Virus record (IMG/VR): IMGVR_UViG_3300044613_000826 | Span: 1 to 36,762 of that record | Source: a virus | DNA: 36,762 nucleotides | Strand: one strand, 5' to 3' | Shown: positions 7,327 to 13,720 of the stretch, piece by piece | Position numbering within the stretch: the first letter of the stretch is position 1 | Layout of the letters: each line of letters opens with the position of its first letter | The notes under the pieces: model-generated | Told to the model about the DNA's origin: nothing | What the model saw: only the letters and a program-made list of their open reading frames with translations | The model's database searches: none | Translations under genes and position numbers: made by a program

Positions 7327-7628
7327 CACTAGACCAACTTCTTGCCGATACACCTGCGATTGACAATCTGCGTCAGTTGTGGGTCATTCTCGACACCGAG
7401 CTTAAGGATCGTCTTGAGGCCGCGCAACCATCGTATCAGAACCAAGTCTCTCCAATTCGCTTGACCAACGGAGACTATGCTTTGTGCGCCGATCTTGTGA
7501 CGGAAAAGGATGGGCTTTACGCTCCGACCTTCGCGGTTCTCGACCAGTCAACATTCCCAGAAATCCCAGTTGTCCCGCACAGCACGATTGCTAACCTCTT
7601 TCCAAGTAACTCTGGTGACGGAGAATAA
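7323..7628 (+). CDS. Small fibre-associated protein, unknown
   Basis: 101 residues, acidic, starting within the ATGA overlap with the fibre-type gene, which implies translational coupling. It has an N-terminal helical region (QLLADTPAIDNLRQLWVILD) and a beta-like middle (IRLTNGDYALCADLVTE). No catalytic motif was seen. It may be a fibre chaperone or accessory virion protein, given its coupling to the fibre gene. Confidence 0.6.
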   Translation: MTLDQLLADTPAIDNLRQLWVILDTELKDRLEAAQPSYQNQVSPIRLTNGDYALCADLVTEKDGLYAPTFAVLDQSTFPEIPVVPHSTIANLFPSNSGDGE

Positions 7629-7654
7629 CATCACCACAACACATACACACATAT

Positions 7655-7807
7655 ATGAAAACTACCGCACTCGGCATTCTTACTATCGTCGCCACTCTTT
7701 CCAATGTTGGCATCCAAGTCCTTAATGGTGGCGCACCCGACTTCATGGGCGCATTTGCCGCTGTCACCGCAGGCATCGGCCTCATCAAAGCACGCGACAA
7801 CAAATGA
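7655..7807 (+). CDS. Small membrane protein, holin-like
   Basis: 50 residues. Two hydrophobic segments (TTALGILTIVATLSNVGIQVL and MGAFAAVTAGIGLI, residues about 3-23 and 31-44) are separated by a short polar turn, with a charged end KARDNK. Small proteins with an ITAGIGLIKA-type ending are common before phage endolysins and are usually called holins. Its stop overlaps the next start (ATGA), and the endolysin follows shortly. The leader is CA-rich with no Shine-Dalgarno. Confidence 0.65.
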   Translation: MKTTALGILTIVATLSNVGIQVLNGGAPDFMGAFAAVTAGIGLIKARDNK

Positions 7808-7980
7808 GCGCAGATGCCTCTAGAGACGCGCTACACGGCATTGTGGGCAGCGTAGTACCCGTTCTCGGCCTTGTCACCTCCCTGCAAGAGCAGATCGAGT
7901 GGGGGATGCGTGTGACCTCGCTGGGGATCGGCATCATTGTTGGCTTGATTTCTGCCTACCAGCTGCTTAAAAAGCGGTGA
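7804..7980 (+). CDS. Small membrane protein, second lysis-cassette member
   Basis: 58 residues. A moderately hydrophobic N-terminal stretch (HGIVGSVVPVLGLVTSL) and a strong transmembrane segment (VTSLGIGIIVGLISAYQLL) precede a basic KKR tail. It is coupled to the previous gene by an ATGA overlap. Position between a holin-like gene and the endolysin suggests a holin, antiholin or spanin-type partner; no lipobox is present. Confidence 0.65.
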   Translation: MSADASRDALHGIVGSVVPVLGLVTSLQEQIEWGMRVTSLGIGIIVGLISAYQLLKKR

Positions 7981-7981
7981 G

Positions 7982-8004
7982 TAGGTCAAGGTGGTCTTGA
8001 CCTA
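7982..8004. promoter_or_regulatory. Perfect 9-bp hairpin before the endolysin gene
   Basis: TAGGTCAAG (7982-7990) and CTTGACCTA (7996-8004) flank the 5-nt loop GTGGT, starting 1 bp after the holin-like gene's stop. No T-run follows, so it is not a standard terminator. It may affect RNA processing or endolysin timing. Confidence 0.5.
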
Positions 8005-8025
8005 TGGTGTAATATCCAAATAGTC

Positions 8026-8589
8026 ATGCAATACCACCAGATTATCGAGCTTCAGAAGCGTGTAGGAACCACTCCAGACGGGTTCTGGGGGGAGAAGTCC
8101 GTAGCCAAGTGCAAGGAGTACCTCCGCGGTCTCATGCCAAAGGATCACCCTTGGCCCACGCAGGATCAAGCTAGCCTCACCAAGTTTTACGGACGACCGG
8201 GCGTTGAGTCCCAATTGGTCAACCTAGCCGTCAATGACCTCGACATCCGCTATGACGGGAAGAATGTTAAGTCCATCCGCTGCCACCACAAGGTAGCTCC
8301 GAGTCTGCGCCGCATTCTGGAGAACATCGCCAAGACACCCCATGCGTGGGTACTGAAGGAGTATGGTGGGGTCTATAACAACAGACCCATGAGAGGTGGC
8401 TCCCTGCCCTCCCTGCACGCTAGAGGGGCTGCTATCGACCTAGCCCCATCCACCAATGGCAACCGCGAGCATTGGCCCAGCAGATCCAACATGCCCATCG
8501 AGGTGATGGAGGAGTTCGCCAAGGAAGGCTGGAATGGCCTTGGGTGGTCAATTGGGAGGGATGCGATGCATTTCCAAGCCACTAGATAA
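8026..8589 (+). CDS. Endolysin: peptidoglycan-binding segment plus M15 peptidase
   Basis: 187 residues. The N-terminus (LQKRVGTTPDGFWGEKSVAKCKEYL in residues 9-33, key pattern G-T-x-P-D-G-x-W-G) is a peptidoglycan-binding repeat. The C-terminal domain has S-L-H131-A-R-G-A-A-I-D138 and M-H182-F, the zinc triad of D-Ala-D-Ala carboxypeptidase-like (M15) endolysins that cut peptide cross-links. There is no signal peptide, so release depends on the upstream membrane proteins. Its last codons QATR-stop recur at the end of the following HNH gene. Confidence 0.85.
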   Translation: MQYHQIIELQKRVGTTPDGFWGEKSVAKCKEYLRGLMPKDHPWPTQDQASLTKFYGRPGVESQLVNLAVNDLDIRYDGKNVKSIRCHHKVAPSLRRILENIAKTPHAWVLKEYGGVYNNRPMRGGSLPSLHARGAAIDLAPSTNGNREHWPSRSNMPIEVMEEFAKEGWNGLGWSIGRDAMHFQATR

Positions 8590-9206
8590 TACCCACTTGA
8601 CATGCAGCAGGTTTGGTTTATAGTGCTTTTGATGAAAGCAAACAAGCTGCCAGATGTGCATTACTTAAATGAATGTTTCACCATATCAGATGAGTCCCCA
8701 TCAGGGATCGTCTGGAATAAAAGGCCAAGGTGTCATTTCAAAACAAACAGGGGGTGGCGAATGACTCAGACAAGAGATTTCGGGAAGGCGGCTGGACACT
8801 TGGCCTACAGTGGGGATGGTGCGCAATTTTACACAGTAAAGATTAACCAAGTGGTCTACCCAGCGCATAGAGTTATATTTGCTATGGCAAATGGATTTGA
8901 TCCAACGGATAAAGAGGTTGACCACATTGATGGTGATGGAACAAATAACCACCCATCCAATTTAAGGATAGCAAGCAGAAGGCAGAACGCCTGCAACAAA
9001 AGCCTCCAATCCAACAACAAATCTGGACATACAGGGATAACATGGTGTAAAAGAACACAGCTATGGATGGCTCAAATTGGACACAAGGGTGTCACGCTGT
9101 TCCTTGGCCGATACAAAAACATTGAGGACGCCGTGAAAATACGCAGACAAAAAGCAATCGAATTGCATGGCGAATACGCTGGAATCCTCAACCGATGCCA
9201 AGCCAC
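8583..9206 (+). mobile_element. Homing-endonuclease insertion at the endolysin 3' end
   Basis: CCAAGCCAC occurs at 8574-8582, in the lysin end, and again at 9198-9206, in the HNH gene end. Both copies are in the frame that reads QATR-stop, but with different codons (ACT AGA TAA against ACG CGA TGA). The second copy, with its ATGA overlap to the next gene, looks like the original lysin end. The 624 bp between holds a promoter and the HNH gene. Confidence 0.6.
8597..8624 (+). promoter_or_regulatory. Near-consensus sigma70 promoter for the HNH gene
   Basis: TTGACA (8597-8602), a 16-bp spacer and TATAGT (8619-8624) are followed 7 nt later by the ATG at 8632. Transcription would begin at or next to the start codon, giving a leaderless message. 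Confidence 0.65.
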
Positions 9207-9213
9207 GCGATGA
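8632..9213 (+). CDS. HNH homing endonuclease with AP2-like tail
   Basis: 193 residues from the ATG at 8632; an upstream in-frame ATG at 8602 lies inside the promoter and is less likely. YPAHRVIF (76-83) and VDHIDGDGTNN with PSNLRIA (96-114) form the HNH nuclease core, with His79, Asp97-His98 and Asn110 as likely functional residues. Residues about 131-175 (SGHTGITWCKRTQLWMAQI) resemble an AP2/ERF-type DNA-binding segment common in phage HNH homing enzymes. The gene sits between lysin and the next lysis-region gene, has its own promoter, and ends in a copy of the lysin's final codons. Confidence 0.85.
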   Translation: MKANKLPDVHYLNECFTISDESPSGIVWNKRPRCHFKTNRGWRMTQTRDFGKAAGHLAYSGDGAQFYTVKINQVVYPAHRVIFAMANGFDPTDKEVDHIDGDGTNNHPSNLRIASRRQNACNKSLQSNNKSGHTGITWCKRTQLWMAQIGHKGVTLFLGRYKNIEDAVKIRRQKAIELHGEYAGILNRCQATR

Positions 9214-9512
9214 AAATCCCCCCATCGGTCAGCATTGGTGGGCAGGAGGTGGAAATCGTCATCGAAAAGGATTTAGCGGAATATGGTCTTTTTTGTCTTG
9301 ACGACATGAGGATTACCCTTCGTAGTGCCGACACAGACATTATGGAGTCCACATTACGCCATGAGATGATGCACGCTGCATTCAGCATTGCTGGTATCTC
9401 TCACTCGAAAACATTTGAGGACATGGAGGAGTGTGTAGTCCGTTGTCTTGAGAACATCTTCTTTCCTGCGTGGGAGAAGGTGATCGCCAAACCAAAACGA
9501 AAAACAAAATGA
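9210..9512 (+). CDS. Small HExxH metallopeptidase-like protein
   Basis: 100 residues from the ATG at 9210, which overlaps the previous stop (ATGA); an upstream in-frame ATG at 9195 lies in the lysin-end copy. STLRHEMMHAAF (residues 47-58) contains HEMMH, the HExxH zinc site of gluzincin-type peptidases, and later acidic residues (FEDMEECVVR) could give the third ligand. The N-terminal part is beta-like. The substrate is unknown. It was probably coupled to the endolysin before the HNH gene arrived, so a wall or lysis role is possible. Confidence 0.6.
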   Translation: MKIPPSVSIGGQEVEIVIEKDLAEYGLFCLDDMRITLRSADTDIMESTLRHEMMHAAFSIAGISHSKTFEDMEECVVRCLENIFFPAWEKVIAKPKRKTK

Positions 9513-10240
9513 GCTACAAAAAGTTCCTCGTCGCAGCAGATAACCACGGCTGCCTAGTTTCGGAAGAAGCTAAAAAGAAGATACTCGACTTCGCTAAAAG
9601 TTGGAAACCCAACTACAAGATCCACCTCGGTGATTTTATAGACCTTGCCCCATTGCGTAAGGGAGCTTCCTCAGAAGAGCGAGCGGACGGCATTTCCGAC
9701 GATGTCATGATGGGCATGGAATTTCTAAAGGAGTTTAGGCCCAACTATCTTACCATTGGGAATCACGATGATCGCCTAGCCCTGCACTCCACTAACTGCT
9801 CTGATGGCATGATCCGCGAAAGGTGTGCCGCCCTGTGGCGTGACATCGAAGACGAGTTCAAGAAGCTCAAGATCGCCACCTGCCCGTACCATGTGAGCAA
9901 GTTCCTTATGCTCCCCGAAGGTGGGCCTAAGTTCATCCACGGGTTCCGAGCCACAATGTATCCTGCTAGGGCGCACTACGAGAACTGGGGGCCTTGTATT
10001 CATGGTCATGTCCACAAGCCCGATGTCTATGTGGGTCGCCATGTGGACGGACAAGCAGCCTTCTCCGTTGGATGCCTTGCCGACATTGACCAACTATCCT
10101 ACGCTGACCGCACTCCCGCTAAACTAGCTTGGCGCAATGGATTCCTCTACGGAATGATCAACGAGAAGACTGGATCATGGCAGGCTTGGAATGTCATCAA
10201 GGAGGGCAACGACTGGATCTCTCCGATGGGCATTCTGTAG
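9509..10240 (+). CDS. Calcineurin-like metallophosphoesterase
   Basis: 243 residues from the ATG at 9509, which overlaps the previous stop. The metallophosphoesterase motifs occur in order: D11-N-H13, GD42FID, GNHD (84-87), FIHG (143-146) and G-H167-V-H169, giving a complete two-metal centre. Phage enzymes of this fold act on nucleotides, RNA 2',3'-cyclic ends or protein phosphates; the sequence does not say which. It lies in the rightward block after the lysis genes, so it may be expressed late. Confidence 0.8.
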   Translation: MSYKKFLVAADNHGCLVSEEAKKKILDFAKSWKPNYKIHLGDFIDLAPLRKGASSEERADGISDDVMMGMEFLKEFRPNYLTIGNHDDRLALHSTNCSDGMIRERCAALWRDIEDEFKKLKIATCPYHVSKFLMLPEGGPKFIHGFRATMYPARAHYENWGPCIHGHVHKPDVYVGRHVDGQAAFSVGCLADIDQLSYADRTPAKLAWRNGFLYGMINEKTGSWQAWNVIKEGNDWISPMGIL

Positions 10241-10280
10241 TCGCTCGCCAACATCAAACCAATGCATCCGAACGACAACA

Positions 10281-10496
10281 ATGAAAACGAAACAAGCACT
10301 GACCGCATTAGAACAAGCGTTGAAACTAACTGCCATCGAGCAGCCGAAGCGTGACGATGAGTTCACCGCTCATGAGTTCGCAGATAAGGCGGACATGCAT
10401 GTAGAAGGCGCACGAAGGTTGCTGAACCGAGCAGTCAAGGAGGGTAAGTTCGCCCTGCGTAAGACCTCCAAGGGTCATTACTATTCCATTAAGTGA
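10281..10496 (+). CDS. Small winged-helix-like DNA-binding protein
   Basis: 71 residues from the ATG at 10281; upstream in-frame codons give an unconvincing extension. The helix TAHEFADKADMHVEGARRLLNRAVKEG followed by KFALRKTSKGHYYSIK (residues about 28-71) looks like a helix-turn-helix with a C-terminal wing. It is the last rightward gene before a region of symmetric operator-like sites at 10503-10611, so it might act there. This is inference from pattern and position. Confidence 0.5.
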   Translation: MKTKQALTALEQALKLTAIEQPKRDDEFTAHEFADKADMHVEGARRLLNRAVKEGKFALRKTSKGHYYSIK

Positions 10497-10502
10497 CGGA
10501 TA

Positions 10503-10518
10503 TGTACGATTAAGTACA
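10503..10518. promoter_or_regulatory. Dyad TGTAC-N6-GTACA
   Basis: A perfect 5-bp inverted repeat with a 6-bp centre lies 6 bp after the preceding stop codon. It is short and may be one of several operators in this convergent region. Confidence 0.35.
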
Positions 10519-10532
10519 CATTTTAGCAACTT

Positions 10533-10611
10533 ATTGGCTGAAATGCCATACATTGTGGTAAATTACTACTAATTTAGCACTAATTAGTAATTGGCTAGAA
10601 TGCCACACATT
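10533..10611. promoter_or_regulatory. Pair of TGGC-N6-GCCA operators around an AATTACTA dyad
   Basis: Two 22-bp copies (10533-10554 and 10590-10611) agree at 19 of 22 positions, and each contains TGGC-N6-GCCA. They are 57 bp apart. Between them AATTACTA (10561-10568) faces TAGTAATT (10585-10592). Repeated dyads in a gene-free convergent region suggest repressor or other protein binding. A possible binder is the adjacent small winged-helix-like protein. Confidence 0.5.
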
Positions 10612-10668
10612 ACATCGAATTATGTGCAAGCGTACGCAATTATGGACGGAATATGTCCATTCCTGCAT

Positions 10669-10714
10669 AAAAAAATACCACCCCAGAGGCGCATTGTTAA
10701 GAGGCGGGGGTGGT
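10669..10714 (-). terminator. Rho-independent terminator, distal copy
   Basis: GGGGTGGT (10707-10714) pairs with ACCACCCC (10677-10684) in an 8-bp stem. On the minus strand it is followed by seven Ts (10675-10669). It ends the leftward early operon as the second of two tandem terminators. The 22-nt loop shares a conserved word with the other copy. Confidence 0.75.
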
Positions 10715-10723
10715 CTGCTGGTC

Positions 10724-10769
10724 AAAAAATAACCCCAGTTGGTGCGCATTGTCAAGAGGCGTCTGGGGT
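10724..10769 (-). terminator. Rho-independent terminator, proximal copy
   Basis: CTGGGGT (10763-10769) pairs with ACCCCAG (10732-10738), followed on the minus strand by six Ts (10729-10724). It lies 9 bp after the stop of the DnaC-like gene. The loop contains GCGCATTGTCAAGAGGCG, differing by one base from the loop of the distal copy. Confidence 0.75.
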
Positions 10770-10777
10770 GTTGTTGG

Positions 10778-11365
10778 TTAGATGCTACCCTGTTTCCTGT
10801 AGCTTGTCCAGTTGAAGTGCAGCCCAACCCCGTTCTCGCGGATTCTATCTAGGACTGCCGCTGATAATTTAGATGCAAACTCCTCCCGCGAGTGGTTGGA
10901 AATGAGCATGGTCGGCCTTTCGTTTTGATAACGAGCGTCGATAATACTGGTGATCTTCCTATCCTCGAAGGGAGTCTCACCCCGCTCCTGGAACTCATCC
11001 AGCACCAGCAGACCTGCGTCAGTGTACTTCTTGACTAAGGATAGCTCCGATTGCTCCGAGTCTGGACGGAATGTGTCCTTGATCTCCATGAAAAGGTTGA
11101 CCGCTGTAGTGTAAATGGCGGGTCTTTCCTTCTTACCGGCATTCCAACCCATGCCTCCAATGGAATAATGCGAGTCCTTTGGTACGCATTTCTTGGCTAA
11201 CTCGTAGGCCATGCGGGTTTTGCCCGTGCCATTCGTCCCGTACATCACCACAATGCCCCCAGAATCGATTGTAGCGAGGGCTAGGCGGTAATGACCCCAC
11301 CAATCGCCTCCAACGCATTCTGGGGCATTCTCGTACCTCTTTGGAAACCCTTTTAGGGTATTCAT
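10778..11365 (-). CDS. DnaC-like AAA+ helicase loader
   Basis: 195 residues. Walker A is GTNGTGKT (43-50), Walker B is GLLVLDEF (118-125), sensor I is MLISNHS (153-159), and LDRIREN (about 172-178) supplies the arginine-finger region. This order and the length match the ATPase part of DnaC/IstB loaders, which place the replicative helicase on DNA. No phage helicase was found in the window, so it may recruit the host enzyme. It is the last gene of the leftward operon and overlaps the preceding stop by ATGA. Confidence 0.8.
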   Translation of the reverse strand: MNTLKGFPKRYENAPECVGGDWWGHYRLALATIDSGGIVVMYGTNGTGKTRMAYELAKKCVPKDSHYSIGGMGWNAGKKERPAIYTTAVNLFMEIKDTFRPDSEQSELSLVKKYTDAGLLVLDEFQERGETPFEDRKITSIIDARYQNERPTMLISNHSREEFASKLSAAVLDRIRENGVGLHFNWTSYRKQGSI

Positions 11366-11715
11366 GCCTTACGCCCCCTTCTACGGAATGAGGCATCCAG
11401 AACATCCGTGAGCTGGTAGAACTGCCGCTTGGCCTTGTACTCGTCCCAGTTGACCTCCCGTGTAGGCTCGATAGCCTCCGATTCTTGGGTACGGATAAGC
11501 CTTTCTACCGCACTTGAGAGCGAGCAATCCAGCCTCTTGGATAAGCTGTCCACCCGCTTGAATGTCTCCACCGAGAGGGAGACTCGGATGTTAATCTTCT
11601 TGTCTTGGAGCTGGTTCCTTTTCCTCCCCGACCCGAAGCCGAATTTCCGCTTCTGGTTTAGCTTCCTGTTCGATGGTTGTTTCTGTATTTCGTTCGTGTT
11701 CATTGGTTTGTTCAA
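11362..11715 (-). CDS. Ribbon-helix-helix-type DNA-binding protein
   Basis: 117 residues. A basic N-terminus (RKLNQKRKFGFGSGRKRNQ) precedes KINIRVSLSVETFKRVDSL (about 40-58), a beta strand and first helix of the ribbon-helix-helix type, then LSSAVERLIRTQ as the second helix. Such proteins bind DNA as dimers and often regulate. It is placed directly before the helicase-loader gene and coupled to it. An N-terminal part overlaps the previous gene by 125 bp, so the true start could be one of the later Met codons. Confidence 0.55.
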   Translation of the reverse strand: MNKPMNTNEIQKQPSNRKLNQKRKFGFGSGRKRNQLQDKKINIRVSLSVETFKRVDSLSKRLDCSLSSAVERLIRTQESEAIEPTREVNWDEYKAKRQFYQLTDVLDASFRRRGRKA

Positions 11716-11839
11716 GTCCTAGAAGTTTCAATAATTTAATCCTATCTTCAGTACTGGGTTTGCGGAAGATTGAATCGTAGTTCGCCATGTAGACCTCGCG
11801 GTTTACTGGTCTTGGGCTGTCTCCTTTACCTGCTGACAT
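11591..11839 (-). CDS. Small conserved-type phage protein (MSAGKGDSPRPV)
   Basis: 82 residues from the ATG at 11839; a longer upstream form lacks support. The opening MSAGKGDSPRPVNREVY followed by NYDSIFRK is a pattern seen in small phage proteins of unknown role. The C-terminus is Glu-rich. Its last 125 bp overlap the ribbon-helix-helix gene in another frame, which is unusual in length for this operon. Confidence 0.6.
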   Translation of the reverse strand: MSAGKGDSPRPVNREVYMANYDSIFRKPSTEDRIKLLKLLGLEQTNEHERNTETTIEQEAKPEAEIRLRVGEEKEPAPRQED

Positions 11840-11844
11840 GGTGG

Positions 11845-12087
11845 TTATTTCATGGATTTTGAGCCACGGCAACGCCATTTCTTGCGCGAAAGGTTGTTCG
11901 GGCTGTTCGGGTCGTCCTTCCAATCCCCCTTGATCTTCGCGCTCCTTGCACAATAGGCCGAGCCTTTGGCCGTCCCTGGCCGAATCCTATCGCCGCCGTC
12001 TGCTGCTTTACCCGCCTGCCCGTACTTAACCGTCTTTGTTCTACCCGTCTCTGGGTTCTTTACTACTTTGGAAAATCTCTTCTTCAT
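11845..12087 (-). CDS. Small basic protein with a conserved-looking Cys/Arg core
   Basis: 80 residues, strongly basic. It opens MKKRFSKVVKNPETGRTKTVKYG and has RIRPGTAKGSAYCARSAKIKG and NSPNNLSRKKWRCRGSKSMK. This pattern recurs in small phage proteins, but I know no function for it. Two Cys and many Lys/Arg could bind nucleic acid. It ends 5 bp before the start of the next gene in the leftward operon. Confidence 0.65.
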   Translation of the reverse strand: MKKRFSKVVKNPETGRTKTVKYGQAGKAADGGDRIRPGTAKGSAYCARSAKIKGDWKDDPNSPNNLSRKKWRCRGSKSMK

Positions 12088-12119
12088 ATATTCAAATTGT
12101 ATCAGATTCTACGAGAAAT

Positions 12120-12698
12120 TCAATAGCCACTCTTTAGCTCCTTGATGCCTCGATCTAGGTTGTCTTGTCGCCATTGTAGGCGTTTGATTACCGTCTCGAT
12201 CTGAGCTTCTAGGTCTAGGGCTTGTTCGCGCCAGCGTTGGGCCTCTGCTCGCCACAGGTCGCGCTCTGCCATGAGCTTGGCCTCACGCTCCGACCCCATG
12301 CCGAGGAGTCTAGCTTGCTCTTCTCCTTCCTTTCGTTCCTCATCAAGTTCGGCTTGAGCTTTGTTGCGCTCCTCCAATAGAAACTTCATATTTGGGTGGG
12401 ATAAATCCAAAATAGACCGCTTTAAACCATCAAGCTCCTCCGCCAGCCTGTCGCGCTGCTCTTCAGCTTTTTGCGCTGCGTAAATTCGGGATTGCTGCCC
12501 CTTGATGAAGTCGTTGATTATTTCTGGTGTCCCGCCCCAACTCATGAGCGTTCTCCATTCGTTCAGTTGCTCCATCGCCTTAATCGCTGCATCTATCGCT
12601 CGACCGATCTCCCGTGGGTCTGGTTGATCCATATCCTCATCAGCTCTTCGCCACAAGTTGTAGTCACGCAGGACTTGGGTTGCTTGTTCTGTTTTCAT
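12120..12698 (-). CDS. Coiled-coil phage protein
   Basis: 192 residues. The start TQVLRDYNLWRRADED with PREIGRAIDAAI (about 7-40) is a common opening of phage early proteins. From about residue 75 to the end it is nearly all charged helix (AEEQRDRLAEELDGLK, ERNKAQAELDEERKEGEE, AQRWREQALDLEAQIE), a long coiled coil. It overlaps the preceding gene's stop by ATGA. No function is known to me; oligomerisation is likely. Confidence 0.65.
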   Translation of the reverse strand: MKTEQATQVLRDYNLWRRADEDMDQPDPREIGRAIDAAIKAMEQLNEWRTLMSWGGTPEIINDFIKGQQSRIYAAQKAEEQRDRLAEELDGLKRSILDLSHPNMKFLLEERNKAQAELDEERKEGEEQARLLGMGSEREAKLMAERDLWRAEAQRWREQALDLEAQIETVIKRLQWRQDNLDRGIKELKSGY

Positions 12699-12931
12699 GG
12701 TTTCTCCTCCAGCTTCTCGATTTCTTGGATAATCTTATCAATGGCGTTCTCAATGAATGGCCATTCCTCAACATTAAACTTAATGGATTGCTCATCCCCC
12801 TCTTGAGGGAATTGCTTTATTTCAATAAAAGGCCCAGCAGCTTCGTCCACGATGCTAATTTCAGTAGCTTGATAGCTAAAGATTGGCTCGCCTTTTGGCA
12901 GTACGGTTATTCTTGATGTTATTCTATTCAT
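12695..12931 (-). CDS. Small acidic early protein, unknown
   Basis: 78 residues from the ATG at 12931 (MNRITSRITVLPKG); a longer in-frame form to 12979 is possible but starts in poorer sequence. The N-terminal half is beta-like and the C-terminal helix is acidic (WPFIENAIDKIIQEIEKLEEKP). It is translationally coupled to the coiled-coil gene downstream. No motif was recognised. Confidence 0.6.
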   Translation of the reverse strand: MNRITSRITVLPKGEPIFSYQATEISIVDEAAGPFIEIKQFPQEGDEQSIKFNVEEWPFIENAIDKIIQEIEKLEEKP

Positions 12932-13009
12932 GGTTGTTAAAGGTTCCACCTTGCCGGACGCTGGGTGGTGCAGCGACAATGAACTAGGCTACCGGCATGC
13001 CCGATTGTA

Positions 13010-13204
13010 TTAAGCGGCAAGACGATAGCGAGCAAAGATCTTGCCATTTTGCTTTACGCTGTCCGTAAGGATTGGAAACCCCGCATTGCGAAGCTCGTTG
13101 ATCCGTGCCGATAGCCTCATGCAGCCCCATTTATTGAGGGCTTGCAGGGCGGTGATGGTCTTCCCCTTGAGGAGCCATGATTCTAGTTTGTGTGATACGC
13201 TCAT
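13010..13204 (-). CDS. Small helix-turn-helix protein
   Basis: 64 residues. WLLKGKTITALQALNKWGC, then MRLSARINELRNAGFPI and a basic end GKIFARYRL, match the small helix-turn-helix domain (HTH_39 type) found in phage early regions: two helices, an R-L-S-A-R-I-N-E-L recognition helix and a beta wing. It probably binds DNA as a regulator. It is 4 bp downstream of the next gene's stop. Confidence 0.75.
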   Translation of the reverse strand: MSVSHKLESWLLKGKTITALQALNKWGCMRLSARINELRNAGFPILTDSVKQNGKIFARYRLAA

Positions 13205-13208
13205 AGTA

Positions 13209-13391
13209 TTAGTCTAGTCTTGGTACTTCAAACTCGAACTTGTCATCAAGTTCCGTCATAATTGCCGAATGAATCTCGCTTTCCAGCAAGTCCTCGGATG
13301 GTTCGTCGGTGTGTTTATGGGCGCGTCGAATCCCATAACGAATCCCGTTTTCGATGCATTCTCTGATGATGTTATACATTCTCGGTTTCAT
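13209..13391 (-). CDS. Small early phage protein (MKPRMYN type)
   Basis: 60 residues. MKPRMYNIIRECIENGIRYGIRRAHKHTDEP (key pattern R-M-Y-N, G-I-x-Y-G, H-K-H-T-D) and an acidic C-terminus resemble small proteins seen in many phage early operons. The function is unknown to me. The leader upstream is rich in AAC and CAA triplets with no Shine-Dalgarno. Confidence 0.65.
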   Translation of the reverse strand: MKPRMYNIIRECIENGIRYGIRRAHKHTDEPSEDLLESEIHSAIMTELDDKFEFEVPRLD

Positions 13392-13413
13392 GGCTTTATT
13401 GTTGTTTGTTGTT

Positions 13414-13716
13414 TCAGAACGGCTTGTAATGCTCTCTCAAGGATTCCTCTGCCGTTAAGACCTGTCTGACCGCGCTAACGAAGGATCTAGCATCCTCCTG
13501 CGATGTCAACTTGGAAAGTTCCTTCTCAAGGCAGTAGATGCACTCTCTGCCGCCTCTCGCACTATTCCCGCATCCATTGCAGCATACGGAGAATGTCGAT
13601 GGCCACCTTGGGTTCTGATACCAGATGTCTGCGATGAGGTTCTCAATCTCTTGGTACTTCTTCATGTTTTCTAGATACTTATTCCTGTGGCTCATCGTCA
13701 TTCCGTCAATGATCAT
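13414..13716 (-). CDS. Small protein with paired CxxC motifs
   Basis: 100 residues. The centre contains SVCCNGCGNS and RECIYCLEKEL (about 43-66), two Cys pairs spaced like a zinc ribbon. The flanks are helical. It may bind zinc and nucleic acid or protein. Start choices at 13716 (MIID) and 13701 or 13695 (MTMS) cannot be separated, since none has a ribosome site. It starts 4 bp after the stop of the preceding gene. Confidence 0.6.
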   Translation of the reverse strand: MIIDGMTMSHRNKYLENMKKYQEIENLIADIWYQNPRWPSTFSVCCNGCGNSARGGRECIYCLEKELSKLTSQEDARSFVSAVRQVLTAEESLREHYKPF

Positions 13717-13720
13717 GGCT

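Noticed and set aside
10531-10827. 98-codon minus-strand frame across the terminators
   Set aside because: It runs through both terminator stems and the operators, and overlaps the end of the DnaC-like gene.
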